Of a stretch of 64,000 nucleotides of DNA, positions 1 through 8,403 are shown one piece after another. The stretch is from an uncultured Eubacteriales bacterium. GTDB lineage: Bacteria > Bacillota > Clostridia > Oscillospirales > Acutalibacteraceae. The first letter of the stretch is position 1; every line of letters starts with the position of its first letter. The notes under the pieces are model-generated. The model was not told the DNA's origin, searched no databases, and saw only the letters and a program-made list of their open reading frames with translations. A program made the position numbers and the translations under genes. The DNA lies in assembly GCA_934476085.1 (NCBI GenBank), contig CAKSNE010000002.1, forward strand, positions 62,001-126,000, in the 5' to 3' direction.

Positions 1-712
1 CTTCAAGCAATCTTGTAATAATTTCAAATTCGCCTACAACAAAAGAAATATGTCTTTTTCCGACATTGATAACAGCATCACCGTCATCATCTTCACCAAT
101 AAGCTTTAAAATTTCTTGCAACGCTTTTGAAGGAACAACAAAATGAATATTTTGGTTAGTATTAATATCTTCTTTTCTAATTGCCAAACGACAACCGTCG
201 GCAGAAACAAGTCTTAATGTATTTTCTTCAATTTCAAATAAAATTCCTTTATAAATAGGTCTTTCATCAATAGTTGAAACAGCATAAATTGTTTGAGAAA
301 TCATACTTCTTAAAACATCGCATGGAATTTTTACTTCTTTTTCATCTTCAAGACTTGGAAGCTCCGGATATTCGTTTGCATCAAGTGCAATAATCGAAAA
401 TTCAGAAGTTCCGCTGTTAATAAGTGCTCTATTATTATCGCTGATTTCAATAGTAACCTTATCGCTCGGTAATTTTCTTAAAATTTCACTTAAAATTTTA
501 GCGTTAATTACTGTGCAACCTTCTGTACTTATATCAGCAGGAATTTTTGTTTTCATAGCAAGTTCAAGATCATAACCTGAAAGAATAATTTCATTTCCGT
601 TTGTTCTGATTAAAATGCCTTCAAGTGTGGCTAATGATGATTTAGTAGTAACTGCTCTTTGAACATTGCTTACCGCTGAACAAAGATGTGAAGTTTCACA
701 AGTAAATTTCAT
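1..712 (-). CDS. dnaN: DNA polymerase III sliding clamp (beta subunit), partial
   Basis: This is the beta clamp, the ring that tethers replicative polymerase to DNA. The gene runs off the left edge, so only about the first 237 residues are present. The start is ATG (complement of 710-712), preceded by GGAG. The translation begins MKFTCETSHLCSAVSNVQRA and continues with clamp-like sequence, including GILIRTNGNEIILSGYDLE and a segment reading LPSDKVTIEISDNNRALI, typical of clamp domains 1 and 2. The neighbour upstream on the same strand is dnaA, the classic dnaA-dnaN order, but here the two are separated by about 1 kb, most of it filled by a repeat cluster. The identification is firm; the C-terminal third lies outside the window. 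Confidence 0.95.
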   Translation of the reverse strand, partial: MKFTCETSHLCSAVSNVQRAVTTKSSLATLEGILIRTNGNEIILSGYDLELAMKTKIPADISTEGCTVINAKILSEILRKLPSDKVTIEISDNNRALINSGTSEFSIIALDANEYPELPSLEDEKEVKIPCDVLRSMISQTIYAVSTIDERPIYKGILFEIEENTLRLVSADGCRLAIRKEDINTNQNIHFVVPSKALQEILKLIGEDDDGDAVINVGKRHISFVVGEFEIITRLLE

Positions 713-840
713 TTTTCATTCTCCTTATATTTTATTAAAAAAGTTTTTAACATTAAAATTTTCTATTTTAAAAATTTTGAGTAAAAATCATTTAAACCGC
801 CCATAACTATATTTTATTTTTTAGTAATAATAGTAGGGGA

Positions 841-994
841 TGTTAAAGTGTTAATAACTCGTCCATTTCTTTTTATAAAGCTAAAATTCAATCAACATAG
901 ATTGTTAAAGTTTTTCAAAAGATTTTATTGAATATTAAAAATCGCTGATTTTTCAACACTTATGTTAAAGTTTTTCAATGTTGAAATGTTAAAG
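841..994. repeat. Four short TGTTAAAG repeats upstream of dnaN
   Basis: The octamer TGTTAAAG occurs at 841, 903, 963 and 987, three times continuing as TGTTAAAGTTTTT and twice as TGTTAAAGTTTTTCAA. A TTTTCAACA sequence at 950-958 matches the DnaA-box consensus at seven of nine positions. Repeats in a dnaA-dnaN spacer can be origin or dnaN-promoter elements, but no canonical TTATCCACA box is visible, so the function is open. Confidence 0.45.
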
Positions 995-999
995 TTTTT

Positions 1000-1722
1000 A
1001 GTTCCGCTCCCATTGGGTTATTAGGTTTAAGTATGCTAACTCACCCTAACAGTTGGGTTTGGTTGCCGACGATATTTTTAGTTCCGCTCCCATCGGGCTG
1101 GTAGGTTAAAGTATGTCTACTCACCCTAACAATTCTTCTGGATACTGACGATATTTTCAATTCCGCACCCGTGAAGTTTGATTGAATTTTGTATGCCAAC
1201 TCACCCTAACAACTCATTTGGGTACAACATAATCACACATTTATCGTTGTAGGGCGGGGGCTTGCTCCCGCCGATTGCCTTATGAATGTACAATAAGTCG
1301 ATTGCCCTACGGGTGAAAAATAAATTATATATTAACACACTTTAAGCGGGGATAAACTTATCACGCTCGTTTTCAGCATTATGACGCTTTTCAATAAAGG
1401 CTGTATTTTTCGTTCGCTGTGCGGTCATAATGCGTCGGGCGAAAAATCAAGCGTTCGGGATTTTCAAGGAACTCCTTGAATTTCTTTTCGTCCTTTTGTG
1501 AAATGACAAAAGGACTGCCTGCGCGGCATGAGCGCATGAAAGATAAAAGTTACAACAAAACTTTAATTTGAAACTCATTATCGTCAAACTATCTGTTGCC
1601 AGTTAACAATTCATTTGGTTGTGCAACATCGGCGTGCCGTGGTCGTCACGCCCTACGGGGATACTATCAAATGAATTTAAATGAATCCCACCGTTCACCC
1701 TACGGGTAGGTTACAAGTTTAT
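1000..1722 (-). repeat. Composite repeat cluster 1 between dnaA and dnaN
   Basis: This fills most of the gene-free dnaA-dnaN spacer. Read leftward it has a module ending GGCGTGCCG..GTCACGCCCTAC (about 1630-1657), a ~215-bp structured block (about 1375-1590), a GTAGGGCGGGGGCTTGCTCCCGCC hairpin (about 1249-1272) and three ~80-bp units, each ending in (reverse complement) GGGAGCGGAACT, at about 1000, 1080 and 1160. The same modules in the same order recur at about 15.2, 37.8, 51 and 57.3 kb. No protein-coding capacity is evident: the reading frame seen in other copies of the 215-bp block has a stop codon here. Confidence 0.85.
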
Positions 1723-1736
1723 ATTTATTATAAAAA

Positions 1737-3035
1737 TTATTTGTTAATCAAATTTTTCATAATAGTTTCAATTTTTTTATCTTCAACTTCATCGGTGGCA
1801 CATAATTTTTCAACATTATTACAAGAATAAATTACAGTAGCGTAATTTTTACCGCCAAATTCTTTACCGATAGATTTATAAGGCATTTCTGTAATTTTTC
1901 TAACAACAAACATTGCTACCTGACGGGCATGAGAAATAGGCGCGTCTTGTTTTTTTGAAAAAATATCTTCAATTGAAACAGAATAAGTTTTTGAAACTTC
2001 ATCAACAATTTTTTGAATTGTAACAGGTTGTGGAATATCATCTCTTTTAATATCACGAATTGCACCTTCGGCAACAGATAAAGTAATATTATTATAAATA
2101 AGAGAATAAGCCTGAAGTTTTTTAACAACGCCTTCTAACTGACGAATATTACATTTAACATGATCGGCAATATAAGAAATAATTTCTTCATCAAGATCAA
2201 AATTCATAAGTTGAGCTTTTCTTTTAATAATTCCGACTCTTGTTTCATATTCCGGTGGTTGAATATCAGAGATAAGACCTGCTTCAAAACGGCTAACCAT
2301 TCTGTCAGTAAGAGTTGAAATATCTTTAGGCGGTCTATCAGAAGTTAAAACAATTTGTTTATGATTATCATAAAGCTCATTAAAAGTATTAAAAAATTCT
2401 TCTTGAGTAGCTTCTTTACCGCCGATAAACTGAATATCGTCCATCAAAAGAACATCGGCAGTTCTATATTTATCACGAAGTTTTTGAGTAGTACCGTGTT
2501 GAATACAATAGATAACTTCATTAGTAAAGTTTTCACAAGTTACATAAACAATCTTTTTATCAGGAAAATTTTCTTTTATTTTTGAAGAAATAGCTGATAA
2601 CAAGTGAGTTTTACCAAGACCTGAATTACCCCAAATAAAAAGCGGGTTATACATTACATCTCTGTTTTCGGCAACAGCAAGAGATGCTGCATGAGCAAAT
2701 CTATTTGAAGAACCTACGATAAAAGTATCAAAAGTATAATCATACTGAGCTGAAGAATCAGGAACCTTAATCGGAGAAATAGGCTTGTCCGAATCAGTTT
2801 CAATTTTTATATTAACAGGGAATTTTAAAACTTCTAAAAAAGCATCATCTAATATATGTTTATAATTTTCTAAAATAATTTTCTTTTGAAAATCTGTTTT
2901 TACATATAAAACAGCGTCTGAGCCGTCAATTCTTTTTAAAGATAAAAGGTCAAACCAAGCGTTATAAGTAACTTCGTTTACCTGGGTTTTGCAATAATCA
3001 CATATTTCTTTCCAAACATCTTGTAAAGTTTCCAT
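1737..3035 (-). CDS. dnaA: Chromosomal replication initiator DnaA
   Basis: DnaA is an AAA+ ATPase that binds DnaA boxes at oriC, melts the origin and loads the replicative helicase. The 432-residue product has an N-terminal domain I (about 1-75), a short linker, the AAA+ core with Walker A GNSGLGKT (about 136-143) and Walker B LLMDD (about 196-200), and a C-terminal DNA-binding domain with the signature-like segment ending YATVIYSCNNVEKL. The start ATG is preceded by AGGAGG. The gene is divergent from rpmH, with about 360 bases between them. It is slightly shorter than the roughly 450 residues common in Firmicutes, mainly through a short domain II. Confidence 0.98.
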   Translation of the reverse strand: METLQDVWKEICDYCKTQVNEVTYNAWFDLLSLKRIDGSDAVLYVKTDFQKKIILENYKHILDDAFLEVLKFPVNIKIETDSDKPISPIKVPDSSAQYDYTFDTFIVGSSNRFAHAASLAVAENRDVMYNPLFIWGNSGLGKTHLLSAISSKIKENFPDKKIVYVTCENFTNEVIYCIQHGTTQKLRDKYRTADVLLMDDIQFIGGKEATQEEFFNTFNELYDNHKQIVLTSDRPPKDISTLTDRMVSRFEAGLISDIQPPEYETRVGIIKRKAQLMNFDLDEEIISYIADHVKCNIRQLEGVVKKLQAYSLIYNNITLSVAEGAIRDIKRDDIPQPVTIQKIVDEVSKTYSVSIEDIFSKKQDAPISHARQVAMFVVRKITEMPYKSIGKEFGGKNYATVIYSCNNVEKLCATDEVEDKKIETIMKNLINK

Positions 3036-3250
3036 TTTTACCTCCTTGATTTTTTAAAATTTATATATAATAAAATTATATTAAGCAAAAAATTAACCAA
3101 TTTATTATATCACATAATCTTTAATTTTGCAACTGTATTTATAATTATATTAATATATAATATATATAATACAATAATAAAATATAAATTAAAACAGAAA
3201 ATTGTCGAAACAGTTGTTTATTGAAAAATATGGAAAAAGACAAAAAAGTG

Positions 3251-3279
3251 TTGACATAATTAAATAAATAGTATATAAT
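3251..3279 (+). promoter_or_regulatory. Sigma-A promoter of the rpmH operon
   Basis: TTGACA (3251-3256) and TATAAT (3274-3279) are separated by exactly 17 bases, about 115 bases before rpmH. Apart from this promoter, the 358-base dnaA-rpmH gap is very AT-rich and shows no ORF and no canonical DnaA box. Confidence 0.85.
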
Positions 3280-3393
3280 TCTAAAATGGTTTAAAGACTT
3301 TTATTATGAATTTTTGTACCCTCTCATATTTCTTTAGAAAATAGTAGTAAAAGTTTAAAATAAATATAAACTTAAAAAGAAAGGTGACTAAAA

Positions 3394-3528
3394 ATGTTAA
3401 GAACATTCCAACCAAAAAAATTACATGGCAAAAAAGTTCATGGCTTCAGAAAGAGAATGGCTGATAGAAACGGTCGTAAAGTTTTATCTCGCAGAAGAGC
3501 AAAAGGAAGAAAGAAACTCTCTTACTAA
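3394..3528 (+). CDS. rpmH: 50S ribosomal protein L34
   Basis: This 44-residue basic protein is a component of the large ribosomal subunit. The translation runs from MLRTFQPKKLHGKKVHGF through RKRMADRNGRKVLSRRRAKG to KLSY, matching the L34 family over its full length. An AAAGGTGA ribosome binding site precedes the ATG. It is the first gene of rpmH-rnpA-yidD-yidC-jag, a conserved operon beside the origin in Firmicutes. Confidence 0.97.
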   Translation: MLRTFQPKKLHGKKVHGFRKRMADRNGRKVLSRRRAKGRKKLSY

Positions 3529-3547
3529 TTTCTAAGGTAAATTCAGA

Positions 3548-3880
3548 GTGTCTTTGTTTATTACGCTTAAAGAAAACAGGGATTTCAGAAGACTTTACAG
3601 ACAATCTTTATCTTATGTAGGCCCTGCGTTGGTAGTTTATTTAAAAGAAAACCGCGCGGGATTTTCTCGCATAGGGATAACTGCCGGAAAAAAATTAGGT
3701 ACAGCGGTTAAAAGAAATCGTGCAAAAAGAGTTATAAGAGTAGCTTACAGAACTCTTTTACCTGATTTTAAAAAAAATGTTGATATGGTTGTTGTAGCCA
3801 GAAAAAGAGCTACTTTTATTAAATCACAAGAAGCGGTAGAAGAACTTAAAAGTCTTTTAGAAAAAGCTGAAATTATATGA
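3548..3880 (+). CDS. rnpA: Ribonuclease P protein component
   Basis: RnpA is the protein cofactor of RNase P, which removes 5' leaders from pre-tRNAs. The 110-residue basic product contains the RNR-type signature (KRNRAKRVIRVAYR, about residues 55-68) and the KENRDFRRLY N-terminal segment. A GTG start is used, 19 bases after rpmH. The stop is seven bases from the yidD ATG, so translation of the two is probably coupled. The RNA partner rnpB was not found in this window. Confidence 0.96.
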   Translation: MSLFITLKENRDFRRLYRQSLSYVGPALVVYLKENRAGFSRIGITAGKKLGTAVKRNRAKRVIRVAYRTLLPDFKKNVDMVVVARKRATFIKSQEAVEELKSLLEKAEII

Positions 3881-3886
3881 TTTTTT

Positions 3887-4126
3887 ATGAAACATATACT
3901 TATTTTTTTAATAAAAGTTTATAAAAAATGTATTTCGCCGTTTAAAGCACCTTGTTGTAGATACTATCCTACTTGTTCTCAATATGCAATTGATGCAATT
4001 AAAACACATGGTGCAATAAAAGGCTCTTATTATTCGATTAAAAGAATTTTAAGATGTAATCCTTTTGGAAAAGGCGGATACGACCCTGTTCCACCGAAAA
4101 TTTCGGTTAAATCTAGAAAAAAATAA
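3887..4126 (+). CDS. yidD: Membrane protein insertion efficiency factor YidD
   Basis: This small (79-residue) membrane-associated protein of the YidD/DUF37 family is thought to assist YidC-dependent insertion. The diagnostic core is visible: KVYKKCISPF, then CRYYPTCSQYAIDAI (about 24-38), then the RCNPFGKGGYDPVP segment near the C terminus. It lies between rnpA and yidC, the standard position. There is little space for a ribosome binding site after rnpA, which supports translational coupling. Confidence 0.96.
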   Translation: MKHILIFLIKVYKKCISPFKAPCCRYYPTCSQYAIDAIKTHGAIKGSYYSIKRILRCNPFGKGGYDPVPPKISVKSRKK

Positions 4127-4147
4127 TATTTTAATGAGGATTAATAA

Positions 4148-4957
4148 ATGGATATACTAATTAAACCATTTTCGTTATTCTTAGAGTTTCTTTGTAACTT
4201 GTTTCAAAGCTACCCTATTGCCATAATTATATTTACTGTTATAGTAAATGCTGCTCTTATTCCTTTTAATATTAAACAGCAACAAAATATGGCTAAACAG
4301 GCAAGACTTCGCCCAAAGCTTGATGCACTTAAAGAAAAATGCGGTGATGATAGAATGAAATATCAAACTGCAATGCAAGAGTTGTATCAAAAAGAAGGCG
4401 TTAGTCCAACCGGCGGCTGTCTTCCTATGGTAATCAGACTTGTCATTATTATGATAGTTTATTGGGGACTTATTGATATTTTAAATATCTCTACTAACGC
4501 TGACGGCGTTAGAACAATGGGCACACCAAAGGTTAGTGCTGATTTCTTTATGCTTTTCGGTTTGGATTTAACTCAATCTCCTCACTTTACAACAGATATT
4601 GTTGCTATGGTTACAAAGGATTTTACCTGGGTAATTCCTGTTTTATGTTTCTTGGCACAAATGGGCTCTATTCTTGTGTCAAATCATCAACAAGCTAAAA
4701 ATAATCCACAAATGGCTAATCAAAGCGGTGCTATGAAAGTAACCATGTTTATTATGCCTGTAATTTCGCTTGTTTTCACATTCCAAGTTACATGTGCATT
4801 AGGCTTTTATTGGATTTTCTCAAGCATTATTAATACTGTAATTATGCTTATTGTAAATAATTTTTATTCTGTTGATAAAATTTTAGCAAAACAATTTGTT
4901 CAAGCAGGTCATTTAAGACGCGAAAAGGAAAAGAGAATTATTGATGAGGCTAAATAG
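4148..4957 (+). CDS. yidC: Membrane protein insertase YidC/Oxa1 family
   Basis: YidC inserts and folds proteins in the cytoplasmic membrane. The 269-residue product is the short Gram-positive type without the large periplasmic domain of enterobacterial YidC. It has a first membrane segment near 20-40, a cytoplasmic hairpin (QQQNMAKQARLRPKLDALKE), then TGGCLPMVIRL and further hydrophobic segments, ending in a basic tail REKEKRII. There is no lipoprotein Cys signal like that of Bacillus SpoIIIJ. It starts at ATG after TGAGGA, in line with yidD and jag. Confidence 0.95.
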   Translation: MDILIKPFSLFLEFLCNLFQSYPIAIIIFTVIVNAALIPFNIKQQQNMAKQARLRPKLDALKEKCGDDRMKYQTAMQELYQKEGVSPTGGCLPMVIRLVIIMIVYWGLIDILNISTNADGVRTMGTPKVSADFFMLFGLDLTQSPHFTTDIVAMVTKDFTWVIPVLCFLAQMGSILVSNHQQAKNNPQMANQSGAMKVTMFIMPVISLVFTFQVTCALGFYWIFSSIINTVIMLIVNNFYSVDKILAKQFVQAGHLRREKEKRIIDEAK

Positions 4958-4986
4958 CCCCTGATTTTATGAAAGGAAAATAATAA

Positions 4987-5889
4987 ATGATTAAAGAATC
5001 TATTGCTACCGGCAAGACTCTTGAAGAAGCAAAAGAAAATGCTTTAGCCTCGCTTGGTAATTATGATACTGATGACATCGGTTTTGAAGTTTTAACTCAG
5101 CCAAAAGCTAAAACTTTAGGTTTATTTGGCGGTTGTGATGCAAAAGTCAGAGTTTTTGTTGAAGTCGAAGACGAAGTTGAAGAAACAAAGACTTCCGAAG
5201 TTGTTGAAACCGAGAAAAAAGAAGTAGTTAAAAGTGCTGTTATGACTGATGAAAATAAAGAAAAAGTCATTAATTATTTAACTGCTATTTTAGAAAATAT
5301 GGGCATCGAAAATGTTAAAATTGATGTTCAGGCTGAAGAAGACGGCACAAAAATCAATTTTGACGGCGACAAGCTCGGTGTTGCAATCGGCAGAAAAGGT
5401 GAAACACTTGACGCTATTCAACATTTAGTTTCTTTAGTTGCTAATAAAGGTCAAAACGACTATGTTCGTATCACTTTAAATCCGGGCGGATACAGACAAA
5501 AAAGAGAAGAAATTTTAATAGCTCTTGCTAAAAAGAATGCTATTAAAGCTAAAAAGTTTAATAAAAATGTTATCCTTGAAGCTATGAATTCTTATGAAAG
5601 AAGAATTATTCATAATGCAGTTCAAGAAGTTGAAGGTGTTATGAGCTGGTCTATCGGTGAAAATGATCATAGACGCGTTGTTATAGGAACATCAAAAGAT
5701 AACAAGCCTTTCAGAGAAAATCGCGGTGGCAGAGGCCGTGGCGGTAAAGGCGGTTATAACAAAGGCGGATATAATAAGGGCGGCTATAATCGTTCAAGAA
5801 AGCCGAGCCAGTATTCTTCAAGACCGCATCAAGAAAGAGCTCCTAAATCGGATAGCAGCGATTTACCTTTATACGGTGTTATAAAATAA
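4987..5889 (+). CDS. jag: RNA-binding protein KhpB (Jag)
   Basis: This 300-residue RNA-binding protein follows yidC, as in most Firmicutes. The domains in order are: Jag-N (about 1-55, ending in the LGLFGG motif), an acidic linker (60-85), a KH domain with the GRKGET loop (about 135-140), an R3H domain with RRIIH (about 205-209), and an unusual 58-residue tail. The tail is rich in Gly, Arg and Tyr, with RGGRGRGG and three KGGYN repeats (about 243-268), then a Ser/Arg-rich end. In other bacteria KhpB acts with KhpA in RNA binding and cell elongation. The tail resembles eukaryotic RGG boxes and is not part of the core family. A strong terminator follows. Confidence 0.93.
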   Translation: MIKESIATGKTLEEAKENALASLGNYDTDDIGFEVLTQPKAKTLGLFGGCDAKVRVFVEVEDEVEETKTSEVVETEKKEVVKSAVMTDENKEKVINYLTAILENMGIENVKIDVQAEEDGTKINFDGDKLGVAIGRKGETLDAIQHLVSLVANKGQNDYVRITLNPGGYRQKREEILIALAKKNAIKAKKFNKNVILEAMNSYERRIIHNAVQEVEGVMSWSIGENDHRRVVIGTSKDNKPFRENRGGRGRGGKGGYNKGGYNKGGYNRSRKPSQYSSRPHQERAPKSDSSDLPLYGVIK

Positions 5890-5902
5890 CTTAGTAAAAA
5901 TA

Positions 5903-5937
5903 AAAAAGTCTGACCGAATATGGTCAGACTTTTTTTG
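5903..5937 (+). terminator. Rho-independent terminator after jag
   Basis: An AAGTCTGACC / GGTCAGACTT stem with a six-base loop is followed by seven T. It closes the rpmH-jag operon. Confidence 0.9.
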
Positions 5938-6016
5938 ATTTTCAGCATAAGAATTTTTAAATCTAATTCTTTTGTAAGAAAAATTTCTTCACATAACTTT
6001 CATTAAAAATTGTTGA

Positions 6017-6265
6017 TTAAAGTTCGTTATTTCTAATTTGCTCAATGCAATGATAGCATACGCCTTTGCCATTGAATTCTCTTACATCATCAATGCTGCC
6101 ACATATAGCACAAGCAGCGCTGCTTTTTTCAAGGATAATTTTATTACCCTCAACATGAATAAGCAATGGTGTGCCTGTAGGAATTGTGAGATGTCTTCTG
6201 ATTTCTTTAGGAAGAGTAATTCTACCTAATTCGTCTAAAGATCTTTGAACACCGGTTGAAGCCAT
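6017..6265 (-). CDS. AbrB/SpoVT-family transcription regulator with C-terminal Cys-pair motif
   Basis: An 82-residue DNA-binding protein. The N-terminal swapped-hairpin AbrB domain is clear (RSLDELGRITLPKEIRRHL, then a short beta region IHVEGNKIILEK). The C-terminal third has two Cys pairs, CAIC and CYHC, spaced like a zinc ribbon. I chose the ATG at 6265 because the GGAGG directly abuts the upstream ATG at 6274 but lies about nine bases from this one. AbrB-like proteins act as transition-state or sporulation regulators; the target genes cannot be read from the sequence. It stands alone between jag and the parS region. Confidence 0.88.
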   Translation of the reverse strand: MASTGVQRSLDELGRITLPKEIRRHLTIPTGTPLLIHVEGNKIILEKSSAACAICGSIDDVREFNGKGVCYHCIEQIRNNEL

Positions 6266-6488
6266 ATTGAACATCCTCCTTTACTTTTATAAGACTCCAT
6301 TACAATATTTGTAACACTTATATAATAATACATAAAACTTCAAATGTAAAGACTTTTTTGTAAAAAATTCAAAAATTTTGCAAAAATTTATACGCATTTG
6401 CGGAAAAGTATATGTTTTCTGCGGAAAAGTATATGTTTGTATCGTGTTTAATTGAATTTTAAAACTTAACAAATGTTAAATTTTGTTT

Positions 6489-6504
6489 TGTTTCACATGA
6501 AACA
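6489..6504. promoter_or_regulatory. parS site 1
   Basis: TGTTTCACATGAAACA matches the 16-bp parS consensus TGTTTCACGTGAAACA at 15 of 16 positions, with the central CG replaced by CA. It lies about 290 bases upstream of parA, whose neighbour parB encodes the protein that binds such sites. Confidence 0.88.
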
Positions 6505-6523
6505 TAAAAATTTGATTATAATT

Positions 6524-6539
6524 TGTTTCACATGAAACA
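6524..6539. promoter_or_regulatory. parS site 2
   Basis: A second identical TGTTTCACATGAAACA lies 35 bases from the first. Two copies with the same central CATG beside parAB suggest this is the normal form in this lineage. Confidence 0.88.
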
Positions 6540-6601
6540 TTTAATTTTACTATATATAGTATAAAGACAGTTGCGTGTTATAAATATAGTAAAATGAAAT
6601 A

Positions 6602-6643
6602 GTATCAATTATACAAAAATCCGTAAAAATGTATGATTGATAC
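6602..6643 (+). promoter_or_regulatory. 13-bp inverted repeat in the parA leader region
   Basis: GTATCAATTATAC (6602-6614) pairs with GTATGATTGATAC (6631-6643), with a single G-U position and a 16-base AT-rich loop. There is no T-run, so it is not a standard terminator. It could be an operator or an mRNA leader structure upstream of parA. The rest of the roughly 500-base gap between the AbrB gene and parA is AT-rich, apart from the parS sites. Confidence 0.5.
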
Positions 6644-6779
6644 AATATAAAATTATTTAATTTAAAACGATACTAACTTTTTAAAATAAATATAATAAAA
6701 CCCTTTAAATCTATATTAGTTTGTGATATACTTAATATACATTCAAAAATTAACTAATATCTCGAATAAGGAGAAATAT

Positions 6780-7544
6780 ATGGGCAAAATAATTGCAATA
6801 GTTAATCAAAAAGGAGGAGTAGGCAAAACCACAACATCGGTAAACTTAACTGCTGCACTCGGTGCTAAAAACAAAAAGTGCCTTTTGGTTGATATAGACC
6901 CACAGGGTAACTCAACAAGCGGTTTTGGCATAGAGAAAAAATCAATTAAGTATTCAACCTATGATGTTATGATTGGTGATGCAAATTCTTCGGATGCGAT
7001 TATAAAAACAAGATACAAAAAAGTAGATATTATGCCGGCTAATATAGATTTGTCCGGTGCAGAAGTTGAATTAGTCGATATTGATGAGCGTGAAGCCGCT
7101 CTTAAAAAAGCGTTGGCTGAACAAAGAGATAATTATGATTTTATAATTCTTGATTGTCCCCCGTCTTTAGGTCTAATAACAATAAACGCTTTAACAGCGG
7201 CAGATACTTTGTTAGTTCCGATTCAATGTGAATATTATGCGCTGGAAGGCTTATCTCAATTAATGAACACCGTTCGTTCTATAAAAAGATTATATAATCC
7301 CAGATTAGATATAGAAGGCGTTTTGCTGACAATGTATGATGGCAGACTTAATTTAACACAACAGGTTGCGGCGGAAATTAAAAAGTTCTTTCCTAAAAAG
7401 GTCTATGGAACAACAATTCCGAGAACAGTCAGAATTTCTGAAGCTCCTAGCTACGGCGAACCGATTTTGTATTATGATAAACGCTCTAAGGGCGCAGATG
7501 CTTATAATTCATTAGCAAAAGAAGTTATAAAAAATAATAAATAA
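6780..7544 (+). CDS. parA: Chromosome partitioning ATPase ParA (Soj)
   Basis: ParA/Soj is a Walker-type ATPase that binds DNA nonspecifically in its ATP form and works with ParB-parS in origin segregation; Soj also modulates DnaA. The 254-residue product begins MGKIIAIVNQKGGVGKTTTS, with the deviant Walker A KGGVGKTT, followed by DIDPQGNSTSG and the IILDCPPSLG Walker B region. ATG 6780 is chosen because it has AAGGAG at the right distance; a 19-codon upstream extension lacks a ribosome binding site. parB follows after 13 bases. Confidence 0.97.
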   Translation: MGKIIAIVNQKGGVGKTTTSVNLTAALGAKNKKCLLVDIDPQGNSTSGFGIEKKSIKYSTYDVMIGDANSSDAIIKTRYKKVDIMPANIDLSGAEVELVDIDEREAALKKALAEQRDNYDFIILDCPPSLGLITINALTAADTLLVPIQCEYYALEGLSQLMNTVRSIKRLYNPRLDIEGVLLTMYDGRLNLTQQVAAEIKKFFPKKVYGTTIPRTVRISEAPSYGEPILYYDKRSKGADAYNSLAKEVIKNNK

Positions 7545-7557
7545 AAGGGGAAAATAA

Positions 7558-8388
7558 ATGGCTAAAAAAAGCGGGCTTGGACGAGGCTTTGAGTCGTTGA
7601 TGAGCGATAACGCTACTGAACAGTCAAATTCTGTTGAGCTTAGAATTGACGAATTAGAACCAAATCCTGAACAGCCAAGAAAAAATTTTGATCGAGAAGC
7701 TTTAGATGAGCTTTCTGATAACATCAAAAAATATGGACTTATTCAGCCGATAGTAGTTAGGTCGACTATTATGGGTAAATATCAAATAGTAGCCGGTGAG
7801 CGACGCTGGCGTGCTTCGATGCAGGCGGGATTAAAAACCGTGCCTGTTATAATAAAAGAGCTTGACGACGCTCAAACAATGGAAATTGCTATTATTGAAA
7901 ACCTTCAGCGAGAGGACTTAAATCCTATTGAAATGGCAAAAGGATTTAAATCTTTGATGGACAGCTTTAAATTAACTCAAGAAGAAGTCGCTGAAAAGGT
8001 TGGAAAATCACGCTCGGCAGTAGCGAACACATTGCGTTTGCTTGACCTTGGTAAATATACAATTTATGTTGAAAACGGCGTTATTTCTGCCGGACACGCC
8101 AGAGCAATGCTTCCTTTATCGGATGAGTTGCGTGAAATAGCTGTTGAGATGATTAAAAAAGGTGCAACAGTTAGGGATATAGAAGCTTTATCTAAAAGGA
8201 AACCTAAAAAAGAAAAAGAATCAAAACCGACAATTCTTCCTACTTATTATAAAGAAGTCGAATTATCATTAAAATCCGAGCTTGGAAGAAAAGTTGAAAT
8301 AAAACAAGATAAAAATAAATGCACATTGGCAATTGACTTTTTCGGAGAAGAAGATTTAAAAGACTTAATGAGCAAATTGTTTAACTAG
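7558..8388 (+). CDS. parB: Chromosome partitioning protein ParB (Spo0J)
   Basis: ParB is a parS-binding CTPase clamp that loads onto and slides over origin-proximal DNA and recruits SMC. The 276-residue product has the N-terminal CTP-binding domain with ENLQREDLNPIE and GERRWRAS (about residues 80-87), then a helix-turn-helix (TQEEVAEKVGKSRSAVANTL) and the C-terminal dimerisation domain. It starts at ATG after AAAAGGGG. The two parS sites just upstream of parA are its likely nearest targets. Confidence 0.97.
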   Translation: MAKKSGLGRGFESLMSDNATEQSNSVELRIDELEPNPEQPRKNFDREALDELSDNIKKYGLIQPIVVRSTIMGKYQIVAGERRWRASMQAGLKTVPVIIKELDDAQTMEIAIIENLQREDLNPIEMAKGFKSLMDSFKLTQEEVAEKVGKSRSAVANTLRLLDLGKYTIYVENGVISAGHARAMLPLSDELREIAVEMIKKGATVRDIEALSKRKPKKEKESKPTILPTYYKEVELSLKSELGRKVEIKQDKNKCTLAIDFFGEEDLKDLMSKLFN

Positions 8389-8403
8389 AAAGGATATTTT
8401 GAA

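Noticed and set aside
713..3393. Canonical DnaA boxes (TTATCCACA) around dnaA
   Set aside because: None found by eye on either strand in the two spacers; only weak seven-of-nine matches, which are expected in AT-rich DNA.
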